Origin: an uncultured Tateyamaria sp.
Lineage (GTDB): Bacteria > Pseudomonadota > Alphaproteobacteria > Rhodobacterales > Rhodobacteraceae
DNA length: 64,000 nucleotides
NCBI RefSeq assembly: GCF_947496075.1
Contig: NZ_CANMBJ010000001.1
Coordinates: forward strand, 620,001-684,000
Reading direction: 5' to 3'
A program made the position numbers and the translations under genes. A model generated the notes under the pieces. It was not told the DNA's origin. It ran no database searches and saw nothing but the letters and a program-made list of their open reading frames with translations. This document shows positions 33,935 through 41,836 of this stretch, piece by piece; the first letter of the stretch is position 1; each line of letters begins with the position of its first letter.

Positions 33935-35164
33935 ATGACCGAGGCTCTGACACGATTCCCCCCGACACGCACCGCGGCACTTGAGCGCTTGAACAGGTTC
34001 CTGCCCCACGCAGGACGTGATTATGCAGCGCGCCGAAACTATGATCTGGGCCGCAATGGGCACGACGCTGTGTCGACCCTGTCGCCCTACATTCGTGCGC
34101 GCCTTGTGACCGAGGCAGACGTGTTGGAAGCGACACTGGCTCGCCACAGCGCAAAATCCGCGGAAAAGTTCATTCAGGAAGTGTACTGGCGCAGCTATTG
34201 GAAAGGGTGGCTAGAGCAGCGGCCTGCCGTTTGGACACAGTACAAGACGGCTCTCAAAGGGGCGCTCGACAACGTGCAGACGCAGGTAGGCTTACGCGAC
34301 AGGTGGGAAGCCGCGTGCAAACGTGAAACGGACATCGATTGCTTCAACACCTGGGCGCAAGAGCTTGTTAGCACTGGATTTTTGCACAATCACGCACGGA
34401 TGTGGTTCGCATCCATCTGGATATTCACCCTGCGTTTGCCATGGGAATTGGGTGCCGACTTCTTTCTCCGGCATCTGCTTGATGGTGATCCGGCGTCCAA
34501 CACGCTCAGTTGGCGGTGGGTGGCTGGCATCCAAACACCCGGCAAGACATATCTGGCCCGCACCTCGAACATCTCAAAATATACCGAAGGTCGTTTTGCC
34601 CCGAAATGGCAATTGGCTGGCGAAGCACCTGCCCTCTCCGGACCACCCAAACCTGACATCATGCCCCTGTCTGATGACGACCTACCAACCTCGACAGCAC
34701 GAACCGGCCTGATCCTCCATGACGACGATCTGAGCCCAGGCTTTATTCTGGATGCTGGCATCGCGCCGGTTGCGACAGCTGTCATTTCCACGCGGTCCGG
34801 CCTGTCCCCATTGTCGGTAGCGGATCATGTCACTGCGTTTGCGCACAGTGCTGCACAAGATACTGCAAATCGTTTTGACGCGCGTCTTGGTGCTGTTTCG
34901 CACCCCGCGCCTACGGCGGTTGCGCTCGCTTCTTGGGCAAAGGACGCTGGTTTGGATCAGATCGTGACGGCATACGCGCCGGTAGGACCGACTGCAGATA
35001 TTCTGTCCCGATTGACTGCGACGGAGGACACGCCGCCCCTACGCACGGTGCGGCGCGCATATGATAGTTCTGCCTGGCCTCATGCGACCCACGGGTTCTT
35101 TCGATTCAAGGACAAGATCCCCCAACTACTGGGGGATCTTCGAGGGGTGCGAGCGGCAGAATGA
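33935..35164 (+). CDS. Photolyase/cryptochrome-like FAD protein with swapped domain order
   Basis: 409 aa. Residues ~10-230 carry the FAD-binding helical domain ([57 protein letters not shown]). Normal photolyases have an alpha/beta antenna domain at the N-terminus; here there is none. Residues ~250-405 instead look like such a Rossmann-like domain ([47 protein letters not shown]). Start 33935 is the family-like beginning. DNA repair or light sensing is possible; activity unproven. It converges on znuA with a gap of one base. Confidence 0.75.
   Translation: MTEALTRFPPTRTAALERLNRFLPHAGRDYAARRNYDLGRNGHDAVSTLSPYIRARLVTEADVLEATLARHSAKSAEKFIQEVYWRSYWKGWLEQRPAVWTQYKTALKGALDNVQTQVGLRDRWEAACKRETDIDCFNTWAQELVSTGFLHNHARMWFASIWIFTLRLPWELGADFFLRHLLDGDPASNTLSWRWVAGIQTPGKTYLARTSNISKYTEGRFAPKWQLAGEAPALSGPPKPDIMPLSDDDLPTSTARTGLILHDDDLSPGFILDAGIAPVATAVISTRSGLSPLSVADHVTAFAHSAAQDTANRFDARLGAVSHPAPTAVALASWAKDAGLDQIVTAYAPVGPTADILSRLTATEDTPPLRTVRRAYDSSAWPHATHGFFRFKDKIPQLLGDLRGVRAAE
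35114..35140. terminator. Perfect 10-bp stem-loop at the photolyase/znuA junction
   Basis: AAGATCCCCC (35114-35123) and GGGGGATCTT (35131-35140) flank a 7-base loop. It lies within the 3' end of the photolyase-like gene and 26 bases beyond the znuA stop on the minus strand. No T-run, but it could terminate or stabilise the znuA transcript. Confidence 0.55.
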
Positions 35165-35165
35165 T

Positions 35166-36296
35166 CTATTTCAGGCAGGCTGCCAGTGACGTCGCCATGT
35201 TGCGGATCAGGGTTGCATAAAGGTCGGGACCAGGTTCAACCGACACACCGATGGGGTCGATCTCACCCACGCGCACATCGCCCAGCGCGTTGATGATGCC
35301 CGGATTGAATTGTGGCTCAGTCAACGCGCAGACAGCGTCGAGCGCCTCGATCTCTTCGCCCAGCTCGGCAAGGCGCCGGGGGCTTGGGTCCTCGGCATCC
35401 GAAGCAGAAACCGCTCCGACCGCAGCGACCCCAAAGCGCGCTTCAAAGTATTGATAGGCGTCGTGGAACACGATGAACGGTTTGTCAGAAACAGGTTGCA
35501 ACTCTTGTTCAATCTCTGCGGTCAGCGCTTTGATTTCGCTTCCGAAAGCTGCGGCGTTGTTTGCGTAAGCCTGCGCATTGTCGCGGTCGAGATGCCCAAG
35601 CTCTTCGGCAATCGCGGCCGCCCAGATCACTGCGTTTTGCGGATCGAGCCAAGCATGCGGGTCCACACCGTCAGCATGTGCATGGCCGTGACCATCATGG
35701 CCTGCTTCGTCATGCGATGCCTCTTCATGATCATCGTGCTTGTGTTCACCGTGCGCATGCTCATCTTCATGCGCGTGGTCGTCGTGAGCATGTTCATCGT
35801 GATCTGCGTGCTCATCGTGGCTGGCGTGCTCATCGTGGCTGGCGTGCTCATCACCATGATCGTCGTGCTTATCATCGTCGTGATCTTCATGATCATGATC
35901 ATCATGCTCTTCTTCACCATGCCCGTGATCATGCGCAGCGAAGGTCGCACCTTCCCGCAATTCCATGAGCCGGGTTGCAGGCAGTTTCAGCAGTTCGATC
36001 TTTTCAGCCCCCTCACCAAGGCTGTCCAACGGCCCTTCCAACCAAGGCGTAAGGCCATGCCCAACCCACACAATCAATTCCGCTTCATCCAGCGCACGCG
36101 CCTCAGAGGGTCGCAGGCTGTGGTCGTGCGGCGAGGCCCCGGTGGGCACGATCAGATCAGGCGTGCCGACCCCTTCCATTACAGCTGCTACGATGCTGTG
36201 CACGGGTGCAATGTCCACCGCCACGCGGGGCGCATCGGCCAGTGCTGTTGTGCCAAGCAGAACAGCCAAAGTTGTCGGAAGAAGAGTGCGCATCAT
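35166..36296 (-). CDS. znuA: ZnuA, zinc ABC transporter substrate-binding protein
   Basis: 376-aa periplasmic metal-binding protein, signal peptide about 1-20. Metal ligands of the cluster A-I fold are present: His in DIAPVHSIVAAV, the TGASPHDHSLRPSEA loop, DPHAWLDPQNA and the later FHDAYQYFEARF. A very long His/Asp-rich loop (residues ~115-215) contains tandem HDEHAS units and should buffer zinc. The start is one of two adjacent ATGs (36296 or 36293) after a GGGGGG stretch. It is divergent from zur across a Zur-operator region. Confidence 0.94.
   Translation of the reverse strand: MMRTLLPTTLAVLLGTTALADAPRVAVDIAPVHSIVAAVMEGVGTPDLIVPTGASPHDHSLRPSEARALDEAELIVWVGHGLTPWLEGPLDSLGEGAEKIELLKLPATRLMELREGATFAAHDHGHGEEEHDDHDHEDHDDDKHDDHGDEHASHDEHASHDEHADHDEHAHDDHAHEDEHAHGEHKHDDHEEASHDEAGHDGHGHAHADGVDPHAWLDPQNAVIWAAAIAEELGHLDRDNAQAYANNAAAFGSEIKALTAEIEQELQPVSDKPFIVFHDAYQYFEARFGVAAVGAVSASDAEDPSPRRLAELGEEIEALDAVCALTEPQFNPGIINALGDVRVGEIDPIGVSVEPGPDLYATLIRNMATSLAACLK
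35808..35852 (-). repeat. 18-bp tandem repeat in the ZnuA His loop
   Basis: GTGCTCATCGTGGCTGGC occurs twice head-to-tail (35808-35825, 35826-35843) plus nine further bases. It encodes HDEHAS-type units on the minus strand. Such repeats can expand or contract and change the length of the metal-binding loop. Confidence 0.85.
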
Positions 36297-36308
36297 TGCC
36301 CCCAAATT

Positions 36309-36360
36309 GATATGTTATAACATTCAATCAGGGTTGCTATACGTCATAGTATAACATATC
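36309..36360. promoter_or_regulatory. Paired Zur-box-like operators between znuA and zur
   Basis: GATATGTTATAAC (from 36309) and its near inverse GTATAACATATC (36349-36360) form a long inverted repeat. The first contains the perfect palindrome TGTTATAACA (36313-36322), matching the Zur/Fur-like GTTATA-ATAAC pattern of alphaproteobacteria. One operator is positioned toward each divergent gene, so Zur with bound zinc should repress both. Confidence 0.8.
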
Positions 36361-36395
36361 AACCCCCAAATCTGACGGCGCAGCCCCGAGGCCCC

Positions 36396-36881
36396 ATGCC
36401 CACCCTTGGTTTTCACAAACACGACCATGCAAGTTGCATCAGTTCGACCCTTGAACGGGCCGAGGCGCATTGTGTTGCGCACAACCTCAAGTTCACGCCT
36501 GTCCGAAAGCGCACATTGGAAATCCTGCTGGCCGAACACCGGGCACTTGGCGCCTATGACTTACTGGCTATGCTGTCGGAAGAGGGATTGGGCACAGCGC
36601 CCCCCGTCGCCTATCGCGCATTGGACTTTCTGACCGGCGCCGGTTTTGCCCACAAGATCGAAGGGCTGAACGCCTATATCGCCTGCGCGCATCTGGGCGA
36701 GGATCACGCACCCGCGTTTCTGGTCTGTACCCGCTGCAAGACCGTGGCCGAGGCCGATACCGCCGCCGACAAGGGCCGTCTGGGACAGGCTGCCGCCGCA
36801 ACCGGGTTCCAGATTGAAAAGACAGTGATCGAGGCCATGGGCATCTGCCCCGCCTGTGTGGAGGACGCCCCATGCGCCTGA
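36396..36881 (+). CDS. zur: Zur, zinc-responsive Fur-family repressor
   Basis: 161 aa. The DNA-binding domain (LKFTPVRKRTLEILLAEHRALGAYDLL, APPVAYRALDFLTGAGFAHKIEG) is followed by the zinc-site region: CAHLGEDHAPAFLVCTRCKTVAE has a Cys pair in the CTRC motif, with another pair at CPACVED. With Zn it binds operators and shuts off uptake. It is first in zur-znuC-znuB, whose starts overlap (10 bases with znuC), so repression is autogenous. Confidence 0.93.
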   Translation: MPTLGFHKHDHASCISSTLERAEAHCVAHNLKFTPVRKRTLEILLAEHRALGAYDLLAMLSEEGLGTAPPVAYRALDFLTGAGFAHKIEGLNAYIACAHLGEDHAPAFLVCTRCKTVAEADTAADKGRLGQAAAATGFQIEKTVIEAMGICPACVEDAPCA

Positions 36882-37621
36882 TGACCGCCGATGGGCTGAC
36901 CCTGGGGCATGGCACCACGCCAGTGCTCCGCGATGTCGATTTTCACATCGACCGGGGAGAGATCGTCACATTGGTCGGCCCCAACGGATCGGGCAAATCC
37001 ACACTGGTCAAAGGGCTGATCGGTGCGATCCGCCCCATCAAAGGCCGAGTGGATCAAGTGCGTGGGCTGCGCATCGGTTACGTGCCGCAAAGCCTTCAAA
37101 TGGACGGGTTTCTTCCGCTGACCGTCTCGCGCTTTCTATGCCTGCCACACAGGCATTCCAGCGACGCCATGGCGCGCGCCTTGCAAGAGGCGGGCGTGCC
37201 CGATCTGGCCAAACGTCAGATGCGCGACCTGTCCGGCGGGCAGTTCCAGCGTGTTTTGCTGGCACGGGCCCTTCTAATGGAACCTGACATATTAATCCTG
37301 GATGAGGCCACCCAAGGCCTCGATCAACCCGGGGCCGCTGCATTTTATCGCCAGATCGCAGATGTGCGTGACCAGTTGGGTTGCGCAGTGCTGATGGTCA
37401 GCCACGATCTGCACGTGGTCATGGCCGCTTCCGACCGGGTACTTTGCCTGAACGGCCACGTGTGCTGTCAGGGCACGCCGGACGTTGTGCAGGACGCACC
37501 GGAGTATCGCGCCCTGTTCGGAACAGGTACGCAAGGAGCCTTTGCCCTCTATCGCCACCAGCACGATCACCACCATCATCATCACGACCAAGACCACGGG
37601 CACGACCACGAAGATGCTTGA
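36872..37621 (+). CDS. znuC: ZnuC, zinc ABC transporter ATPase
   Basis: 249 aa: Walker A GPNGSGKST, signature LSGGQFQRVLLARAL, Walker B ILILDEATQGLD and H-loop MVSHDLHVVMA. A C-terminal His-rich tail (RHQHDHHHHHHDQD...) is unusual for an ATPase and may bind zinc in the cytoplasm. The start overlaps zur by 10 bases and the stop overlaps znuB by 8. Confidence 0.95.
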   Translation: MRLMTADGLTLGHGTTPVLRDVDFHIDRGEIVTLVGPNGSGKSTLVKGLIGAIRPIKGRVDQVRGLRIGYVPQSLQMDGFLPLTVSRFLCLPHRHSSDAMARALQEAGVPDLAKRQMRDLSGGQFQRVLLARALLMEPDILILDEATQGLDQPGAAAFYRQIADVRDQLGCAVLMVSHDLHVVMAASDRVLCLNGHVCCQGTPDVVQDAPEYRALFGTGTQGAFALYRHQHDHHHHHHDQDHGHDHEDA

Positions 37622-38405
37622 CGATTTCCTTGTGCGCGCGGGCCTTGCCGGTGTCGGCACGGCCCTCGCCGCCGCCCCTCTTGGTTGCTTTGTCGTGTGG
37701 CGCCGCATGGCCTATTTCGGCGATGCAACGGCCCATGCCGCCCTGTTGGGTGTCGCACTGTCCCTCGCCTTCCAGGGGCCGATCATGATCGGCGTGCTGG
37801 CAACGGCCCTCATCATGGCGACGCTGGTGCAATCCCTGTCGGGTCGTGGATTGGCCGAAGACACGCTGCTGGGCGTGATGGCACATGCAGCGCTGGCCGT
37901 CGGCCTCGTCGCCGTGTCCCTGTTGTCGGGCGTGCGGGTGGACCTGATGAGCTACCTGTTCGGCGACATCCTTGCCGTGTCGAAGACCGACCTGGCTCTA
38001 ATCTGGACCGGCGCCGCCGCCGTGGTCGGCCTGATCCTGTGGCGCTGGCAAAGACTGCTCACAGCCACGCTGAATCCGGATCTTGCACAAGCCAGCGGAA
38101 TCTCGGCCAAGACCGAACAACTGGTCCTGACGGTTGCCCTTGCCGTGACCGTCGCAGTGGCAATCAAGGTGGTCGGAGCGCTTCTGATCGGCGCCCTTCT
38201 GGTTATCCCGCCCGCCGTGGCACGCCCTCTCGCGCGCACGCCCGAGGTTATGGCACTGCTGACAGCGGGTATCGGCAGCTTGTCGGCGCTTGGTGGTTTG
38301 GGCGCGGCCTACCAGTTCGATACCCCGACCGGACCAACAATCGTCTGCGTCGCAGCCGGGCTGTTCATCATCACGACCTTGTTTGGCGCACGCACCCTTC
38401 GGTGA
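37614..38405 (+). CDS. znuB: ZnuB, zinc ABC transporter permease
   Basis: 263-aa membrane protein of the ABC-3 family with about eight helices. Start 37614 overlaps the znuC stop by 8 bases and matches the family N-terminus (LDDFLVRAGLAGVGTALAAAPLGCFVVWRRMAYFGDATAH). Conserved features include GVMAHAALA, YLFGDILAV, LIGALLVIPPAVAR and a final LFGART. It forms the channel fed by ZnuA and powered by ZnuC. Confidence 0.94.
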   Translation: MLDDFLVRAGLAGVGTALAAAPLGCFVVWRRMAYFGDATAHAALLGVALSLAFQGPIMIGVLATALIMATLVQSLSGRGLAEDTLLGVMAHAALAVGLVAVSLLSGVRVDLMSYLFGDILAVSKTDLALIWTGAAAVVGLILWRWQRLLTATLNPDLAQASGISAKTEQLVLTVALAVTVAVAIKVVGALLIGALLVIPPAVARPLARTPEVMALLTAGIGSLSALGGLGAAYQFDTPTGPTIVCVAAGLFIITTLFGARTLR

Positions 38406-38413
38406 CGCAACGA

Positions 38414-39103
38414 TCAAACACCCAGATAGGTGTTTGCAACGTCCCCGGACACGTCGGCCATCGCCCCGTGCCAGACCGAGCGGCCACGTTCTAGGATCAC
38501 AGCATGATCCGCAATCCGGCCCAATTCGGCCAGCGACTTGTCCACCACCAGCAGCGAAAGCCCGGTGTCCAGGCGCACGGCATCCAGCGCCGCCCAGATC
38601 TCTTGACGCACAACCGGGGCCAGCCCTTCGGTCGCTTCGTCCAGAAGCATCAGGCGCGGATTGGTCATCAGCGCGCGACCTATGGCAAGCATCTGCTGCT
38701 CTCCACCCGACAAATGCCCCGCTAGTTGGCCTGACCGTTCCGCCAACCGGGGAAACAGACCCGTCACCTTGCGCAGATCCCATGCCCCCGGACGGGCCGC
38801 AGCGATCAGGTTCTCACGGACCGTCAGTCGGGCAAACACGCGCCGCCCTTCAGGCACCAGCCCCAACCCGGCACGAGCGGCCAAATGCGATGGAATGCGG
38901 GCCATGTCCCGCCCATCAAATTGCACGGAACCTCGTGATTGCTTCATCATCCGACAGATCACCCGGATCGTCGTGGACTTGCCCATGCCGTTGCGGCCCA
39001 TGAGAGCCAGCACCTCGCCCTCCTCCACGGCCAGATCAACGCCAAACAGCGCTTGCGCCGCGCCATAGGCCGCTTCGATCCCCTCCAGACGCAACAGGCT
39101 CAT
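38414..39103 (-). CDS. HAAT ABC transporter ATPase, LivF type (kyn operon)
   Basis: 229-aa ATPase: Walker A GRNGMGKSTT, signature HLSGGEQQMLAIGRAL, Walker B LMLLDEATEGLAPV, H-switch segment LVVDKSLAELGRIAD (a His is replaced by Lys-Ser). Last gene of the kynA-kynU transporter operon and coupled to livG by a 4-base overlap. Length is typical of LivF. Drives uptake through the LivH/LivM pair. Confidence 0.93.
   Translation of the reverse strand: MSLLRLEGIEAAYGAAQALFGVDLAVEEGEVLALMGRNGMGKSTTIRVICRMMKQSRGSVQFDGRDMARIPSHLAARAGLGLVPEGRRVFARLTVRENLIAAARPGAWDLRKVTGLFPRLAERSGQLAGHLSGGEQQMLAIGRALMTNPRLMLLDEATEGLAPVVRQEIWAALDAVRLDTGLSLLVVDKSLAELGRIADHAVILERGRSVWHGAMADVSGDVANTYLGV
38415..38436. terminator. 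Perfect 8-bp stem-loop at the znuB/livF-type convergence
   Basis: CAAACACC (38415-38422) pairs with GGTGTTTG (38429-38436) around a 6-base loop. It sits at the stop of the minus-strand LivF-type gene and ten bases past the znuB stop. It has no T-run, so it may act as a weak bidirectional terminator. Confidence 0.5.
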
Positions 39104-39855
39104 GGCGCGTGTTCCTCGCCCAGATAGGCGGTGCGCACGTCCGCGTTGCTGCGGATGTCGGCGGGCGTACCCGTTGCGATCACCTTGCCGGACACCAGGA
39201 CCGAAATGCGATCCGCGAGGGCAAAGACAGCATCCATGTCGTGCTCGACCAGCAGAATGGGTGCTTCGCTGCGCAAACCATCCAGAAACCCGGTCATGCG
39301 GGCCGACCCCTCCGCACCCAGTCCTGCCATCGGCTCATCCATCAGGAATACCTTGGGGCGTAGGGTCAGTGCGATGGCCACCTCCAGCAGGCGGCGTTGC
39401 CCGTGGCTCAACTCTCCAACACGCATGTCGACGACGTCAGACAGGCCGACGCGGTCCAAGGCCGCCTCGGCTTGGGCGCGCACGCCGCCATCCCGCATGA
39501 CCGATCGCGCAAAGCGCCACACACGGCGCGACGCACCAACGACACCTAGAACAGTGTTCTGCAACACCGTGTTCTCCATTGCGAGCGCGCTGATCTGAAA
39601 GGTGCGACCCAAACCCGCACGGGCCCGCTCAGCCGTGCCAAGGGTGGTCATATCACGCCCATCGAACAGGATGCGGCCCGCGTCAGGGACAAGGCCACCA
39701 GCAACTTGCTGGATCAAGGTCGACTTGCCCGCCCCGTTTGGTCCGATCAGCGCATGAATCTCCCCCGACAAAAGGGTCAGCGACACATCGTCCGTCGCAC
39801 GCAACGCGCCAAAGGACTTGGATACCCCCTGTATGTCCAGAAGCGGATCAGCCAT
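39100..39855 (-). CDS. HAAT ABC transporter ATPase, LivG type (kyn operon)
   Basis: 251-aa ATPase: Walker A GPNGAGKSTLIQQV, signature ELSHGQRRLLEVAIAL (branch-specific SHGQ), Walker B VFLMDEPMAGLG, H-loop LVEHDMDAVFALA. Start 39855 is the family N-terminus (ADPLLDIQGVSKSFGALRA); upstream residues would belong to the previous gene's 3' end. It overlaps LivM by 8 bases and LivF by 4. Confidence 0.93.
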   Translation of the reverse strand: MADPLLDIQGVSKSFGALRATDDVSLTLLSGEIHALIGPNGAGKSTLIQQVAGGLVPDAGRILFDGRDMTTLGTAERARAGLGRTFQISALAMENTVLQNTVLGVVGASRRVWRFARSVMRDGGVRAQAEAALDRVGLSDVVDMRVGELSHGQRRLLEVAIALTLRPKVFLMDEPMAGLGAEGSARMTGFLDGLRSEAPILLVEHDMDAVFALADRISVLVSGKVIATGTPADIRSNADVRTAYLGEEHAP

Positions 39856-40834
39856 GGTGCGCGCCCCGCCCGGCCAAGGCACCAATGACGCCGCCTCGTG
39901 CAAAAAGGACAACAAACAACAGGATGGCGCCGAGGTAGATCAGCCAGAACTCACTGACCCCGCTCAGCAGATGCTCCAGCAGCACAAACAGACAGGCCCC
40001 TACCACCGGCCCAAACAACCGACCAATGCCACCCAGCACGATGAAGACAATGAACTCCCCCGACATCTGCCAACTGAACATGGTCGGCGACACAAAGCGG
40101 TTGAGGTCTGCAAACAGCGCCCCCGCCAGCCCCGTCACCGCACCGGAAATGACAAAGGCCACAAGGCGCAGATGAAACGGGCTGAGGCCTACGGTTTCAA
40201 CCCGTGCTGCGTTCTGCCGTGCGGTGCCAAGCGCCAGACCAAACGGGGACCGCTCAAGGCGCCCCATGATAAGCAGCACAGCGGCCAGAACGGCGAACAC
40301 AAGACCAAAGAACTGGATGGGATCAAGCGTATTGAAACCCGGAAAACTGTTGCGCACATAGATGCTCAACCCGTCTTCACCGCCGTAGGCCGGCCAGGAA
40401 ATGGTGAAGTAATAAAACATCTGCCCGAAGGCGAGCGTGATCATGATAAAGTAAACACCCGCCGTGCGCAGCGCCAGCAAACCAATCAGCAACGCCGCCA
40501 ACGCACTGACAAAAACAGCCGTCAGCCAGATCACCGGCATGGACTTGGTGCCCTCGATCACGAACAATCCAAGGTCCAGCGGCGCATAGCTTTGCGCGTG
40601 GCTCGCCAGAATGCCCATGGCATAGCCGCCCAGCCCGAAGAACACCGCGTGTCCAAGGCTCACCAGCCCGCCCAGACCAAGGGCAAGGTTCAGACCCACA
40701 GCCGCAAGGGCAAGGATCGCCGCACGAGTCGCAAGCGTGATCGTGAACGGCTCGTCCAACACAAGCGCAATGACAGCGACCGCAGGCAGCGCCAGAAAGA
40801 CAAGGGTGTTCAGAACCGCCTCGCGCTGCATCAT
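39848..40834 (-). CDS. HAAT ABC transporter permease, LivM type (kyn operon)
   Basis: 328-aa inner-membrane permease, about 8-9 helices. The LivM signature is LNLALGLGGLVSLGHAVFFGLGGYAMG, with LRTAGVYFIMITLAFGQMF. The coupling segment is LGTARQNAARVETVGLSPF. It overlaps LivH (ATGA) and LivG (8 bases). Confidence 0.92.
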   Translation of the reverse strand: MMQREAVLNTLVFLALPAVAVIALVLDEPFTITLATRAAILALAAVGLNLALGLGGLVSLGHAVFFGLGGYAMGILASHAQSYAPLDLGLFVIEGTKSMPVIWLTAVFVSALAALLIGLLALRTAGVYFIMITLAFGQMFYYFTISWPAYGGEDGLSIYVRNSFPGFNTLDPIQFFGLVFAVLAAVLLIMGRLERSPFGLALGTARQNAARVETVGLSPFHLRLVAFVISGAVTGLAGALFADLNRFVSPTMFSWQMSGEFIVFIVLGGIGRLFGPVVGACLFVLLEHLLSGVSEFWLIYLGAILLFVVLFARGGVIGALAGRGAHHG

Positions 40835-41748
40835 GCCGTCCCGTACAGGCCAGTTGGGCGAAAGATCAGGACCACCGCCATCAGGATGTAAATAGACATC
40901 GACGCCAGCGCGGACCCGACCGAGGTTGCCGCGGACGCGTTCATCATGCCACTCAGTGCAAGGGGCAACAGAACGCCGCCCAACGTATCGGTCAAACCGA
41001 CCAGAAGCGCGCCAACCAATGCGCCCTTGATCGACCCGATGCCACCAATGACGATCACGACAAAGGCAAGGATCAGGACAGGCTCACCCATACCGACCTG
41101 TACCGATTGGATCGCTCCAACCAAGGCTCCGGCCAGCCCAGCCAGCGCCGCGCCCAACGCGAAGATCAACGTGTAAAGCTTTGATATATCAACGCCAAGG
41201 GCTGCGATCATCTCACGATCACTCTCTCCTGCGCGGATTTGGATGCCGATGCGGGTCCGTGCGATCAACAGGAATAACCCTACCGCAATCGCCAGTCCGA
41301 CACCGATGATCAGCAATCGGTATGCGGGGTATTGAATCCCGCCGGGCAATGTAACCGGCCCCGCCAGTGCCGCAGGTACGTCCAGATAGAGCGGAAAGGA
41401 CCCAAACGCCCAACGTGTCCCTTCGGACAAGATCAGGATCAGCGCAAAGGTGGCCAATACCTGATCCAGATGATCGCGATCATAGAGGCGGCGGATCACT
41501 CCGATTTCAATGATCGCCCCCGCCGCAGCAGCTGCAATCAGGCTTGCGCCCAAGGCCAGCACAAAGGACCCGGTGGCCCCAGCAACCGCAGCCGCCGCAA
41601 AGGCCCCGATCATGTACAGCGAGCCGTGCGCCAGATTGATCAGGCCCATGACGCCAAAAATCAGAGTCAAACCAGCCGCCATCAGGAACAGCATGATCCC
41701 CGATTGCAGCCCGTTCAGCACCTGCTCGATCAACAGAAGCGTCGTCAT
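40831..41748 (-). CDS. HAAT ABC transporter permease, LivH type (kyn operon)
   Basis: 305-aa permease starting LLLIEQVLNGLQSGIMLFLMAAGLTLIFGVMGLINLAHGSLYMIGAF, the LivH signature. About eight helices; the coupling loop reads RAGESDREMIAALGVDISKLY. It is 88 bases after the binding-protein gene, with a strong stem-loop in that gap that probably lowers permease expression relative to the binding protein. Confidence 0.92.
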   Translation of the reverse strand: MTTLLLIEQVLNGLQSGIMLFLMAAGLTLIFGVMGLINLAHGSLYMIGAFAAAAVAGATGSFVLALGASLIAAAAAGAIIEIGVIRRLYDRDHLDQVLATFALILILSEGTRWAFGSFPLYLDVPAALAGPVTLPGGIQYPAYRLLIIGVGLAIAVGLFLLIARTRIGIQIRAGESDREMIAALGVDISKLYTLIFALGAALAGLAGALVGAIQSVQVGMGEPVLILAFVVIVIGGIGSIKGALVGALLVGLTDTLGGVLLPLALSGMMNASAATSVGSALASMSIYILMAVVLIFRPTGLYGTA

Positions 41749-41807
41749 TCGCCCCGTCTTGCGAGATCACCTTTGCCTCGCAAGCCTCTCATTTTTATGG
41801 AAGGTAT

Positions 41808-41829
41808 GGCCTCGGGCATAACCGAGGCC
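41808..41829 (-). terminator. Stem-loop between binding protein and permease genes (kyn operon)
   Basis: GGCCTCGG (41808-41815) pairs with CCGAGGCC (41822-41829) around a 6-base loop, 7 bases after the binding-protein stop. No T-run follows, as expected for a transcript-stabilising or attenuating hairpin in an ABC operon. Confidence 0.7.
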
Positions 41830-41836
41830 AATCAGA

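Noticed and set aside
35808-35852. Tandem repeat as a CRISPR-like array
   Set aside because: Two and a half abutting 18-bp units without spacers, encoding HDEHAS; it is a coding repeat, not CRISPR.
39818-40891. Plus-strand open frame opposite the LivM/LivH-type genes
   Set aside because: Highly charged Gln/Lys/Arg-rich translation; shadow of membrane-protein codons.
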